DNA of 64,000 nucleotides from Streptomyces hyaluromycini. Lineage in GTDB: Bacteria > Actinomycetota > Actinomycetes > Streptomycetales > Streptomycetaceae. Where the stretch lies: assembly GCF_002217755.1 (NCBI RefSeq), contig NZ_BCFL01000019.1, forward strand, positions 556,712 to 620,711. The letters are read 5' to 3'. Of the stretch, positions 33,838 through 42,403 are shown piece after piece. The translations under genes and the position numbers were made by a program. Position 1 is the stretch's first letter, and each line of letters starts with the position of its first letter. Under the pieces are notes generated by a model. The model did no database searches. It worked only from the letters and a program-made list of their open reading frames with translations, and was not told the origin of the DNA.

Positions 33838-34593
33838 CTACCGGTTGATCGGGATCTCATAGACGATCTCGCAGTGAGCGGTGGGCACCACGATGTCCGC
33901 CGTCTCCACGGGTTGCCCGTCGTCGCTGTAGTACGTCCGCCGGATGTGCGTAACGAGCGCGGCCTTCTGGATGCCGAGTAGCGACGCTTCCTCGGCGGTC
34001 GCCTGCCTCGGCTCCGGCTGCTCCACGGCATGGCTGACGGTGACTCCGATCGCGGCCATGCGGTTCACGACCCCGGTGCCCGCATGGGGCCCACCTTCGG
34101 GCAATACGACGAGGGTGCCGGCGGTGAGGTCGTACGGCTCCCAACTGGTCGACAACTGCACCGGCCTGCCGTCCGCCAGGAATTCGTACGTCGTCCGGAC
34201 GCACAATTCGCCCTCGGCGATCCCGAGTCGCACAGCGATCTCCGTCGGCGCCGGCACCTTGGCGTCCGTCCGGCTCTCCCAATCCCCTTGCCTGCCCACG
34301 GCCTTCATGTCGGCACGGAACGGCGATCCGCTGGGCTGCTCGCGCGCGGTTGACCGGACGATCCGCACCCGCTGCCGGGGCTCGGCGACGTAAGTGCCCG
34401 ATCCGGCGCGGCCTTCCAGCACGCCCTGGGAGATCAGCAGCTCCTGCGCCCGGCGGACCACGTTCTCGCCCACGCCGTACTCCTGGCCGATCTGGGCGCG
34501 GGAGGGCAGACGGTCGCCCGGTTCCCATACGTGCTCCGCGATGCGCTGCCGAAGTTCGTCGGCGATGCGGAGATAGGGCGGCTGCTCAGGCAT
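33838..34593 (-). CDS. GntR/HutC-family repressor
   Basis: A 251-residue protein. The N-terminal winged helix (YLRIADELRQRIAEHVWEPG, LPSRAQIGQEYGV, VVRRAQELLISQGVL) is followed by a UTRA ligand-binding domain (about 95-245, with VRTTYEFLADGRPVQLSTSW). It is transcribed away from the small-gene operon starting at 34672. Twin CTAGT/ACTAG palindromes lie in the shared promoter region and are its likely operators. Probably controls the accessory part of the AICE. Confidence 0.85.
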   Translation of the reverse strand: MPEQPPYLRIADELRQRIAEHVWEPGDRLPSRAQIGQEYGVGENVVRRAQELLISQGVLEGRAGSGTYVAEPRQRVRIVRSTAREQPSGSPFRADMKAVGRQGDWESRTDAKVPAPTEIAVRLGIAEGELCVRTTYEFLADGRPVQLSTSWEPYDLTAGTLVVLPEGGPHAGTGVVNRMAAIGVTVSHAVEQPEPRQATAEEASLLGIQKAALVTHIRRTYYSDDGQPVETADIVVPTAHCEIVYEIPINR

Positions 34594-34602
34594 ATGGAAA
34601 AT

Positions 34603-34633
34603 CTAGTCCACTAGCTCTAATCTAGTTAACTAG
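34603..34633. promoter_or_regulatory. Twin 12-bp palindromes, GntR operator
   Basis: CTAGTCCACTAG and CTAGTTAACTAG have their centres 19 bp apart, immediately upstream of the GntR start (34593) and before the divergent operon. Two dyads almost two helical turns apart fit cooperative binding of a dimeric repressor. Confidence 0.65.
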
Positions 34634-34671
34634 CGTCACTCAAAGTGATCGCTGGTGACGGAGGCTGCCCT

Positions 34672-34950
34672 GTGCCCGCTTCGGGAGTTAGCGCGGCGGC
34701 CATCGCCGCCCGGCTGTCCGCTCTCGGGCTCCTCACGCGAGTGGAGGAACACCCCCGGCACACCTCGGTGGAAGCGGAGGTGCCGGAATCGGTCTCCGCC
34801 GAGACATGGCGGGAGGTCCTGGACGTGGTGGCGGAGGCCGATCGGTTCGGGCTCCTCGCCACCAGCTTGAACGGCCGCACCCTTTGGGCGGTCGTACGCA
34901 AAACGGTCCCCACGACGGGCGATGTCGGGGGACCGGGCCATCAGCGATAG
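34672..34950 (+). CDS. Small AICE protein of unknown function
   Basis: A 92-residue protein from GTG 34672, with GGAGG upstream. It is acidic with an alpha/beta pattern (AAAIAARLSALGLLTRVEEH, TWREVLDVVAEADRFGLL). It is the first gene of a tightly packed plus-strand operon running to 36737. No family recognised. Confidence 0.6.
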   Translation: MPASGVSAAAIAARLSALGLLTRVEEHPRHTSVEAEVPESVSAETWREVLDVVAEADRFGLLATSLNGRTLWAVVRKTVPTTGDVGGPGHQR

Positions 34951-34962
34951 GAGCTGAACAGC

Positions 34963-35274
34963 GTGCTCAACCGTATCCGCCGCGCCGTCTCCCTCACCAG
35001 AGCGCGACGCATCCCGAAGGGCAAGCACCGCCGCCCCTTAACGCCCCTTCGGCCGCCGACCGCTTCCGCCTCTACTGCGTCGGCTGATGCGTCGACCGTC
35101 GTTCTGGGTCGGGCTTCTGCGGGCCCGGACCGTCGACACCCGCTCAGGGGTGAGGACACCGCGCTCGTCCGCCCGTACGTGCTGGCTTGGGAGGCGCGCG
35201 TACGGGCGCGCCCGGTAGTGGTCGCTTCCCATGTACCGACCGATACCTGGTCGGCCCTCGCGGGGGTTCGCTGA
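34963..35274 (+). CDS. Small basic AICE protein
   Basis: A 103-residue, Arg-rich protein. GTG start with AGGAG upstream; the stop overlaps the next ATG (TGATG). The N-terminus RRAVSLTRARRIPKGKHRRP is strongly basic and may bind nucleic acid. No family recognised. Confidence 0.55.
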   Translation: MLNRIRRAVSLTRARRIPKGKHRRPLTPLRPPTASASTASADASTVVLGRASAGPDRRHPLRGEDTALVRPYVLAWEARVRARPVVVASHVPTDTWSALAGVR

Positions 35275-35477
35275 TGTCTCCTCGCCACCAGCCTCGTATC
35301 GCGGACACCCCCGCTGCCCTCTACCGATCGACCGCCTGCCGCATCGGCACCCATCCCGCCTGCGTGGAGTCCTCCCCGGCCTCGGTGTCGGTCGACCTGC
35401 CGGTGATCTACGAAGCGTGTAACTGCCCGTGCCACACGGCGCGTGACCAGTGCGCGCCTGCGGAGGTGACAGGGTGA
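35274..35477 (+). CDS. Small Cys-rich AICE protein
   Basis: A 67-residue protein whose ATG overlaps the previous stop and whose stop overlaps the next GTG. Cysteines are clustered as THPAC, ACNCPC and QCAP, suggesting metal binding. Function unknown. The overlaps show it is part of a polycistronic operon. Confidence 0.6.
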   Translation: MSPRHQPRIADTPAALYRSTACRIGTHPACVESSPASVSVDLPVIYEACNCPCHTARDQCAPAEVTG

Positions 35478-35698
35478 GCGAACGGATCCCCGGTGGCGTT
35501 CTGATCTCCCACATCGAGGTCACCTCGACCACTGTGCAGCGCGGCGACATCATCCAACTCGGCGGCTGCACCTGCCGGGTGAGAGACCTTTTCCAACTCC
35601 CTCACGGAGCCAAACAACTCGTCTTCGAGTCAGGTGAGTCGCTGACCATACACGGGCGTACCCGGCTCTTCGTCGCGCGAATGCTGAGAAGGCGGTGA
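35474..35698 (+). CDS. Small beta-rich AICE protein
   Basis: A 74-residue protein from GTG 35474, overlapping both neighbours by 4 bp. The sequence (VTSTTVQRGDIIQLGGCTCRV, then LVFESGESLTIHGRTRL) looks like a small beta-barrel. No named family. Confidence 0.55.
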   Translation: MSERIPGGVLISHIEVTSTTVQRGDIIQLGGCTCRVRDLFQLPHGAKQLVFESGESLTIHGRTRLFVARMLRRR

Positions 35699-36438
35699 CC
35701 GGAGTCGTGCCGTCTCGCCACCACGACATCGCCGAGGACCTCCGGCGCCAGATCACGAGCGGTCGGATCCAGCCTGGCGAGCGTCTTCCTTCCGAAGCCG
35801 GCCTGGCCGACAGGTACAAGGTCAGCACGGTGACTCTGCGGAACGCCCTCGCGGTGCTCCAAGGGGAAGGCCTCGTCGAGAAGATCCACGGTAAGGGCAA
35901 CTTCGTCCGCCGCCCCGTGCGCAAGATCATGTACGTCGGCGGTTGGGGCACGCTGGACCCCTGGACCGCCGCAGATGCGCCCCTACGCGTCACCATTCGC
36001 AGTGCGACGGTGCAGGCTCACGGGCATCTGACGACCTTGCTGAAGGTGCCCATGGGCAGTCCCCTTGCCGAGTTCACCTGCGTCAGCCTCGAAGGAGACG
36101 CACCGCACGGGTTGGCCCGCATCTACATCCCGCGTGATCTCGTACCGGCCGAGGTGCTCGACGACGAGTCAACATGCCGGGAGACGGTCACGAGATTCGC
36201 CGTACTCGGCCCGTCGCCGGCCGCCGTCAGAGAGACGGTGTGCGCCCGCCAGCCGACGCCGGACGAAGCCTCGGCCCTCCGCATCGGCTCCGCCCCGCCC
36301 GTCCTTGCGATCACACGCGTCGCGACCGACCCCGCCGGTCGAGTCGTCGAAGCCGCACTACTGGCGTTCCCAGGAGATCGCGTCGACGCGGTCTTCACCA
36401 CCCACCACATGACCGATGAGAGGCAGACGCAAGGATGA
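35695..36438 (+). CDS. GntR/HutC-family regulator, second copy
   Basis: A 247-residue protein from GTG 35695 overlapping the previous stop. A winged helix (DIAEDLRRQITSGRIQPGER, VSTVTLRNALAVLQGEGLV) precedes a UTRA-like domain. It is embedded in the operon rather than divergent, unlike the copy at 33838, so it may sense a different ligand or act on another operator. The next gene's ATG overlaps its stop. Confidence 0.8.
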   Translation: MTGVVPSRHHDIAEDLRRQITSGRIQPGERLPSEAGLADRYKVSTVTLRNALAVLQGEGLVEKIHGKGNFVRRPVRKIMYVGGWGTLDPWTAADAPLRVTIRSATVQAHGHLTTLLKVPMGSPLAEFTCVSLEGDAPHGLARIYIPRDLVPAEVLDDESTCRETVTRFAVLGPSPAAVRETVCARQPTPDEASALRIGSAPPVLAITRVATDPAGRVVEAALLAFPGDRVDAVFTTHHMTDERQTQG

Positions 36439-36737
36439 CGGCACAGAACGAACTGCGGCTTCTCCCGTGGTCGGGCCCGGAGGGCAAGCCCTGCTACCTG
36501 AGCACCGATGACCGGAACGGCTCCATGTCCCGCCTGGCGGACAACATCGAGGCGGTGCAACTCGGCACGGCGGCCGAGCTGTTGGAACGAGCCTGCGAAG
36601 CCCTCGACGACCGGGACGCGAACCCGGAGGACATGCGGCGCCTGGCGAAAGAACTGACCGGCGCTCTGCGAGACGTCCTCCGCGTCGCGACCAGCCGCGG
36701 CCACCTCCTGGCGGCGAGCGAACGGCAGGGCGAGTGA
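36435..36737 (+). CDS. Small helical AICE protein
   Basis: A 100-residue protein whose ATG overlaps the GntR stop. Mostly helical and acidic (LADNIEAVQLGTAAELLERA, DMRRLAKELTGALRDVLR). It ends the accessory operon. Function unknown. Confidence 0.55.
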   Translation: MTAQNELRLLPWSGPEGKPCYLSTDDRNGSMSRLADNIEAVQLGTAAELLERACEALDDRDANPEDMRRLAKELTGALRDVLRVATSRGHLLAASERQGE

Positions 36738-36888
36738 AAAGGAGCGGGCGAAAGGGCGCTTGACGACTACGGTCGTCCTGGCGGGGAGGGGAGCCTGAGC
36801 ACCAACTTGGGCTCTCCTCCCTGTCGCGTTATGCCGGTCCCAGCCGATACGCCGGGCATCGAGTGGAGAGGAATCTCTCTGGGACCGT

Positions 36889-36990
36889 TTAGGCCTTAGC
36901 CGACGAAAGTCAGCCACGGTGGCGGGTCAGCCGACCGCGCAGGCGCGCGTGTGCCTCGCTGTACCCCCACCTGCCTCGGCAACGTTGCTC
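36889..36990. repeat. Dispersed ~100-bp repeat, copy B
   Basis: Homologous to copies at 14896 and 39648 (CCGACGAAAGTCAG, GGCGCGCGTG, GCCTCGCTGTACCCCC). It lies in the non-coding stretch 36738-37195 before the defence cargo. Copies B and C bracket the SLATT part of the cargo. Confidence 0.5.
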
Positions 36991-37195
36991 GGTGATGTTC
37001 GTCAGAGTCTGCAGCGACGGCGGAAGCGTGGCGGTGGGGATTGGACAATGACCTCTTCGTCCTCAAGTCCACAGATAGTCCGCGACTCAGCAAGGCCTCC
37101 TCGTCTCAGAGCGGCTGGACGCTGACTGGTCAAGCTTGTTAAGCACCCCATGCGCCCCCTGTGCTTCTGTCGTCATGATATGAGGAGATCAGTGC

Positions 37196-37226
37196 TTGAC
37201 ATGGCGTGAATGCTCACGGTTATAGA
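37196..37226 (+). promoter_or_regulatory. Promoter of the SLATT gene
   Basis: TTGACA at 37196 and TATAGA at 37221 (19-bp spacer; TTATAG at 18 bp is an alternative) form an unusually consensus-like promoter. It argues that translation starts at the downstream GTG 37357 rather than at ATG 37210, which would precede the transcript start. Confidence 0.55.
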
Positions 37227-37356
37227 ACAACTTGAGAAACAGTTGCAACGTTGGTTGGTTGTTTCCCCTGATGCGACAATGTGGCATTGTGAGCTACTGA
37301 AACTATCCCGTACTCTCCCAACGCATTGCATTAGTGAGTCGGAGTGCGGGGGTGTT

Positions 37357-38250
37357 GTGGCCAGCGGACAGGGCGATACAGGGGGACACGCACGTTCGAC
37401 CGGGGGCGTTACGCACACTCCTTCTACACTGGCAGACGAGGAAGAAAGACGCTTACAGGAAGAGTACAGGCAGCGCGTAAAAACATTTGACGAGATCGAA
37501 GATGATCTGCGTGCTTCTAGGGCCTTTCAGCGCATTTTCGTACTGTGTCTATTCGGTGCCATCGCGCTAGCCTTTCTGCTGGGATACACGGTAATCGTTG
37601 GGCTTTGGGAATCGAAGCCAAATTTCACGCGCTGGGCTGGACTGGTAATTGTTCTGGGTCTCTGGGTTGCCCTAACCTGGAGCATCTGGAAGAACCGCAA
37701 GAAAATCGTTAGTCGTGCCGGGTCTCTTCGCAATGCCTTGCAAGATCGGCAGACGGCCGCCGCCCGTCTGCCGCTGGACTCTCCATCTGGGCTTCGAATC
37801 TATCGTGAAGCATCGCTTGATCTGATTGCCCAGTACCGAAAGGGAGCCAGCAGGAATAGGCGGGTGCACAACATATTCCAACTGGTGATCATCAGCGGCT
37901 CGATCGTAACATCTACCCTCACTGCTATGAATGAGGGAGACAACAAAGCTCTCGCCATCGGCACGTCGATCCTAAGCGCCTTAGTCGGCATCTCGGCTGG
38001 TGTTACGGGATACTTCAAGTTCCGAGAACGCGGCTACAACCTTCAATCCACCGCGGATGAAATTGAGAAGCATTACAATGCTTCTCAATTTATGCTCGAC
38101 GATTATGCGAGCCAGAACGGTGTCCCCCTGGCTGAAGCAGACCGTCTGCGGCTCTTCGCGAGATACGTGGAGCGTCTCAAGGAAGAACAGAGAAAGCGTG
38201 AATTGCAACTAGAGCAGTCCAGCTCGTCTCGCGAGGAACGGGCCAGTTAA
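37357..38250 (+). CDS. SLATT/DUF4231-type membrane protein, predicted defence effector
   Basis: A 297-residue protein from GTG 37357 (GCGGGGGTG before it). A charged N-terminal helix (EEERRLQEEYRQRVKTFDEI) is followed by two transmembrane helices (about 60-80 and 90-110) and a helical linker. A second hydrophobic pair (VIISGSIVTSTLTAM, TSILSALVGISAGVTGYF) and a long C-terminal coiled coil ending KEEQRKRELQLEQSS follow. This pattern is that of SLATT-domain proteins, predicted to form pores in nucleotide-triggered bacterial conflict systems. Base composition is near 50% GC, unlike the element backbone, indicating recent acquisition. Operon with the next small gene. No signalling enzyme lies beside it, so its trigger is unknown. 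Confidence 0.65.
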   Translation: MASGQGDTGGHARSTGGVTHTPSTLADEEERRLQEEYRQRVKTFDEIEDDLRASRAFQRIFVLCLFGAIALAFLLGYTVIVGLWESKPNFTRWAGLVIVLGLWVALTWSIWKNRKKIVSRAGSLRNALQDRQTAAARLPLDSPSGLRIYREASLDLIAQYRKGASRNRRVHNIFQLVIISGSIVTSTLTAMNEGDNKALAIGTSILSALVGISAGVTGYFKFRERGYNLQSTADEIEKHYNASQFMLDDYASQNGVPLAEADRLRLFARYVERLKEEQRKRELQLEQSSSSREERAS

Positions 38251-38290
38251 ATCCCGCTAAGCGCGTTGTCGAGCCTACGGAGAAGAGTCC

Positions 38291-38695
38291 GTGACTGCAA
38301 TGTGGCGGTGGTTGCTGGCGCCTATAAGCCAGTGGCGTGCTTATCGGCTAGTGCGGCATCACGGCGCATCGATGAGTTATAAGATGGCATGGTGCCTGGT
38401 ATTACTGGCTCAAGATCCGGCATCCCTTCCCTATGTGCGTCGATTATGGCTTGAAGGCGGGAGTAGAAAACCCCAAGTGGGCGTCATGGTAGATGTCTGG
38501 GTTCAAATGGCCGAGGAAGAGCAGGAAAGACGGCTTAAGTGGCTTCAACGCTATTCCGAGACGCCTTTGCATAGGCTAGGTATTACGGAAGAGTTGATCG
38601 AGCTAGCTGGGCTGTCCGTCACTGAGTGGGCTTTGCCGCCCAACTGCCCGGCCACGTCTATCGTGGTTCAGCAGCGAGGCCACAGGGCTGAGTGA
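38291..38695 (+). CDS. Small protein downstream of the SLATT gene
   Basis: A 134-residue protein from GTG 38291, with GGAG upstream, 40 bp after the SLATT stop. Trp-rich N-terminus (MWRWLLAPISQWRAYRLVRH) and an otherwise helical body. No family recognised. The shared AT-rich composition and strand suggest it is the SLATT protein's partner, regulator or antitoxin. The 38700-38990 stretch after it holds nothing I recognise. Confidence 0.55.
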   Translation: MTAMWRWLLAPISQWRAYRLVRHHGASMSYKMAWCLVLLAQDPASLPYVRRLWLEGGSRKPQVGVMVDVWVQMAEEEQERRLKWLQRYSETPLHRLGITEELIELAGLSVTEWALPPNCPATSIVVQQRGHRAE

Positions 38696-38990
38696 CTCTG
38701 CCGCGCCTGTGTCTCCCCACTTCGGGGACCCGATAGGCGCCGGTCGTCCTCCTGCTCAGAGAGCGCCAAGCCGGCCGACTTCATGACCTGGCCGCACTCT
38801 GGACGGCTGGAGTCATGGTCCTGCGACGCACCCTAACGGCGAATCTCTTCGTCCCGAAGCAGCTTGGCTTGGGGTTGCTGGCTTGGGGTGGTGCGGATCC
38901 CACCTGCACTGATGGTCCGCCGACGTTCGCGGTTGTTCGCCGGTGTTCGGCTGCGTTGTCACGCAGTTAGATACTCACTGCTGCGGCATG

Positions 38991-39423
38991 TCAGCGGTGG
39001 GTTCCGCGACTTGGCCAGGGGAGTCCGTCGGGAGATTGGTCCGCAGGCCGGCCCGCTCGAACGAAGTCGGCATACTCATCGTGGACCATGCTCTCGTTGA
39101 CCCACCTTCCCGGCACTGCGCCTGTGGCCTCCTTAGCAGCGGTTAGCGCGATAGATGGGTCCTCAGCCGTGGCAACGAGTCGGCCGGACTCCTCTTCGTC
39201 CGAGTCGGCGTCGAACGGTGGAAACTCGATCAGGTCGCAGAACCTGTCATGGCCGACGTCCTCAACGGTATAGACGTAGACCCCGTATGACGCCTTCGCT
39301 GGACGGACCTCGACGTAGGTGACCCTGGGCCGACCTGGAGCACCGATCGGGCCAAGGAACTGGTTCCACGGGCCGTCCCCGTTTCAAGGCCCCAACAACG
39401 AACCCCTCTGTCAGGTAGCGCAC
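38991..39423 (-). pseudogene. Small hypothetical protein gene with one frameshift
   Basis: From GTG 39423 the minus strand reads VRYLTEGFVVGALKRG. A one-base frame change near 39380 (by a C run) then moves to GPWNQFLGPIGAPGRPRVTY, continuing to a stop at 38991. The coding character (acidic EFPPFDADSDEEESGR, regular codon bias) is clear, but no family is recognised. The frameshift may be a sequencing error. Confidence 0.5.
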
Positions 39424-39647
39424 CCGGTAACCCCTACCTAGCGTGGCTGGCCTGTAGTGCCGACCAAGCTCTCAGATTGGGAAGCTTGGGCTTCTTGGCG
39501 GTGGTTGCGGCGCTGACCTGCCGCGGAGTGATGTTGGAGCCCTGGTTGCACCCAGGGCGATTCCCCGCCGTTCCCCGTGGCTCCCTGCAGGATCTGGCAC
39601 GCGAGTGGCACGTTCCCCTCTTGGCGCACCTGGGCCCCGTCGTGTCT

Positions 39648-39752
39648 GAGCCTCAACCGACGACAGTCAGCCACGATGGCGAGCGCGCCGAAAGAACCAC
39701 GCACGCGTATGCCTCGCTGAACCCCCACTAGCATCAGCCACGTTGATAAGGA
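39648..39752. repeat. Dispersed ~100-bp repeat, copy C
   Basis: Homologous to copies at 14896 and 36889 (ACCGACGACAGTCAGCCACG, ATGCCTCGCTGAACCCCCAC). It lies in the 39424-39913 gap, which otherwise holds no gene I can identify. Confidence 0.5.
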
Positions 39753-39913
39753 TTGCTCTCGGCAACCAGAGCAAGTCCTGGCGGCGGGCTCGGAACTTTC
39801 CACAAAGGCTCTGAATTTGTTTCGACCTCTGCTATGCCGAGACCAGCGTCTGCTGTGGGTTAAGTCGTCTTGGGACTGCCTGACTCCGCACCTTTCTGCA
39901 ACGGGAGAACTGA

Positions 39914-40768
39914 TCAGAGGCAAGTAAAAATTTCTCGTTGCCTAGAGGACCCCCACTTGCTAATGGATGAAAACAACGGGGATTCTCTGACATCTGAACA
40001 GCTATACGCACCCCTCACGGCACGTGATATCGCATCTATGGATGCTTTAGAACCGCACTTCTTATGTAGCACCGTGGCGAGAGCCGCAAGAAGGTCATGT
40101 CCCGAGAAATAACGTACAGGGTCTATTATCTCCTCAATCTCTTCCCGATACAGCCGGGTAACCTCCTCCTTGCAATCGTCTTCCTTTCCTGATCGCTTTA
40201 GTGCAATATTGATGAGGTTATCAACATCAATCCCGCTGGCATCCTCATTGAGAATCACGGAGATGGGAAAGTCTCTCATGTTAAGCTGAAGACGATGCTT
40301 CTCTGATGTAAATCGGAGCAAGCCTACAGGAAGCGCAATTTGCTTCACTGCTTCATGCAAGGTAGGGCAATCAGAATTCGCGACGTACGATCTCAGTTGC
40401 GCCCTATTTGAAAAAGTTCCTGCAACCCTTAGAACATTCTGCTCGCGAAAGAAGACGGTGGCATCAATGTCGTAGTGATCCGTGAAGAAAACTCCATCTT
40501 CCTTTGTCTTTGGGTACAAAATTTCGGCCCAATCGAGGTCGACAATCGCAGCCAAGCGATTAAATCCCTCTTCGCGCGCCATGCGGACTGCGCCAAGAAC
40601 TACGGTCTTGCCGCCACTCGGGAGGGTGTCGCATACCGCCATGTCAATATGCGGATCGATTACGCTACAGTCTGTATCGCCTTCCACTAGCAAGTACAGC
40701 AGCTCATTCGTGTCGGCCAACATCATGACATGAGACAGCACGTCATCAGCCGTCAAGAGATCAAGCAT
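39914..40768 (-). CDS. ariB: DUF4435/TOPRIM nuclease-like protein, PARIS AriB-like
   Basis: A 284-residue protein from ATG 40768, 26 bp after the ATPase stop. TOPRIM-type acidic residues are present: the glutamate in YLLVEGDTDCSVI (E29) and the DxD in AAIVDLDWAE (D77, D79). A helical C-terminal half follows. DUF4435 proteins with a partner AAA_15 ATPase form PARIS, a defence system triggered by phage anti-restriction proteins, in which AriB acts as the toxic nuclease. The order ATPase then DUF4435 and the close spacing match PARIS. Composition is AT-rich like its partner. A longer start (40864) would overlap the ATPase gene and lacks a ribosome site. Confidence 0.72.
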   Translation of the reverse strand: MLDLLTADDVLSHVMMLADTNELLYLLVEGDTDCSVIDPHIDMAVCDTLPSGGKTVVLGAVRMAREEGFNRLAAIVDLDWAEILYPKTKEDGVFFTDHYDIDATVFFREQNVLRVAGTFSNRAQLRSYVANSDCPTLHEAVKQIALPVGLLRFTSEKHRLQLNMRDFPISVILNEDASGIDVDNLINIALKRSGKEDDCKEEVTRLYREEIEEIIDPVRYFSGHDLLAALATVLHKKCGSKASIDAISRAVRGAYSCSDVRESPLFSSISKWGSSRQREIFTCL

Positions 40769-40793
40769 TTCCCCGCCCCCAGTCGAAAGATTC

Positions 40794-42140
40794 CTAGTCG
40801 TCCACCCCGAGTGAAACAGCGCGACTTCGCCATTTGTGAATAATCTGCGGCGAATGGGTGGCAACGATGAACCTCAATGAGGCGGTATTTGCGATTTTCG
40901 CGATGTCGTTGAGGAATTCTTGCTGCCAGGCGACATGTAGCGAAATTTCAGGTTCGTCAATAAGTACGAGACTGTTCTCTGCGACATTGAACAATAGATC
41001 GTACGCCAGGACCAGTTCGTGCTGCTCGCCAGAGGAAAGGCTTTCGGCCGGGATTTCCTGCCCCAAGTCCGTAACGAAGCTAAAGCCGCCGCGATTCAGG
41101 CGAAGTTGTTTGAATTGAAAACGGGAATTTACAATGTCTCGGAAGAGTTGGACACGCCTCAATAGATCTTCGAAAGTGGCAAGCTTCCTCTCGGAATCGT
41201 CAAGATACGTCCACAGAACAAGGCGTTGAGATGGGTCGAGCTTCTTATTTGGCAGCGGCAGGTCTGACGACCCTTGTAGCAGGGAAATTTCGGCGAGCCG
41301 ATCCCTGAGTTGACTTTGTTCATCGTAGCGGGCGCGAATTGCCTCTTCCGTGGCGGCAGCAGGAGGGTGACCTGCAGAAAGAAGGCGTCGAGGAAATGTT
41401 CTGTCTAGCTCCTGAGAGGTTCGCGAGTTCTGGGCAAGAGCTTCGTGCATCCTACGTGAGAAATCTTCGGAGAACTTTTGAACTGTGATTCGGCTGGACG
41501 GTTCACCGCGTGGGTCTTGTTGTGGTTTTCCGTTAGTGAGAAGTCTTTGAGTCTCAATTAGATGAACATCTGCACCCTTTAGGAAATCCTTGATACCTTC
41601 CGGGAACTGTGGAAAGGGAATCAGTTCAGGAGGGATCACATATCCGTACCTGTCAATCACCTCCGCACGGCTAAGGGTGCGTCCTGTTTCGTGGTCAGTG
41701 AATCTGCCGCCCCCCGCGTAGCGGATAGGCGTATACCTCTCAATAAGTCTCGCCCATCGACTCATGGGGATGTCTCGTAGGTCAGCCTGCTCTCTGGTGT
41801 TCACCCACTCAATACTCTCGCCGCCTGCCTGTTCGAGCAGTAAGCGCAGCGTGTATTCATACTCGTTATGTTCATCGCTTACTAGTGGCGTAATATTTTC
41901 GAGAGTAAGGCGTGCGCCGTCATTGAAGCTAAATAGCGCTTGCGTGAATGGAGTACGCGACACCTCGCCCATTTTGAGAGCGAAAGTGTTGCTGATTAGC
42001 TCTAGCAGCCTGGTTTTACCAATACCGTTGGGACCGTAGACAATCACAAACTCTTGGTCTGGGGGAAACTTGATGGTGTGATTAAATCGTCCAAGAAGTC
42101 CTTGTACTGAAATCTCGGTCAGCTTTGGAGCTTCGGCCAC
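40794..42140 (-). CDS. ariA: AAA_15-type ATPase, PARIS AriA-like
   Basis: A 448-residue SMC/ABC-like ATPase. Walker A is VYGPNGIGKTRLLE at 35-48. The signature ESLSSGEQHELVLAYD is at about 366-381, Walker B SLVLIDEPEISLH at about 389-401 and the H-loop VATHSP near 426-431. The middle is an insert of about 250 residues without long coiled coils. In PARIS the ATPase forms a cage that holds AriB and releases it on sensing an anti-restriction protein. An OLD-like or Gabija-like system is the main alternative, but the separate DUF4435 partner favours PARIS. The stretch is about 50% GC. Confidence 0.75.
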   Translation of the reverse strand: MAEAPKLTEISVQGLLGRFNHTIKFPPDQEFVIVYGPNGIGKTRLLELISNTFALKMGEVSRTPFTQALFSFNDGARLTLENITPLVSDEHNEYEYTLRLLLEQAGGESIEWVNTREQADLRDIPMSRWARLIERYTPIRYAGGGRFTDHETGRTLSRAEVIDRYGYVIPPELIPFPQFPEGIKDFLKGADVHLIETQRLLTNGKPQQDPRGEPSSRITVQKFSEDFSRRMHEALAQNSRTSQELDRTFPRRLLSAGHPPAAATEEAIRARYDEQSQLRDRLAEISLLQGSSDLPLPNKKLDPSQRLVLWTYLDDSERKLATFEDLLRRVQLFRDIVNSRFQFKQLRLNRGGFSFVTDLGQEIPAESLSSGEQHELVLAYDLLFNVAENSLVLIDEPEISLHVAWQQEFLNDIAKIANTASLRFIVATHSPQIIHKWRSRAVSLGVDD

Positions 42141-42194
42141 CGGTCCCCCTTGTCAGGCCTGTGAGGTCAGACACATCTTTGCGGTAGTGGCCGC

Positions 42195-42214
42195 TTGTGT
42201 CTACCGATACACAA
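42195..42214. promoter_or_regulatory. 20-bp dyad upstream of the PARIS genes
   Basis: TTGTGTCTACCGATACACAA has strong dyad symmetry about 55 bp before the ATPase start. It could be an operator for the defence operon or a short terminator. The rest of the 42141-42403 gap is very GC-rich and lacks a gene. Confidence 0.4.
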
Positions 42215-42403
42215 AGTGTCGCGGCCGTCAACTGTTGGCTGCACGAGACCTGTCTCTTCTTCGGCGTTCTGGTGGCTGATTGTTCTGCGCGGCACGGGCG
42301 CCGGCCGGGCTGGAGCGGGGCGGAGACAGGAGCGCAGGCCCGGCCGGGGGCCGGGCCGCGCGCGGGGAGCGGAGCGAGCGGCCTTGATGATGGAGAGAAG
42401 GTC

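Noticed and set aside
37210..37356. ATG 37210 as the SLATT start
   Set aside because: A consensus-like promoter (TTGACA/TATAGA) overlaps it, so the transcript would begin downstream of this codon. The extra 49 residues are not typical of the family.
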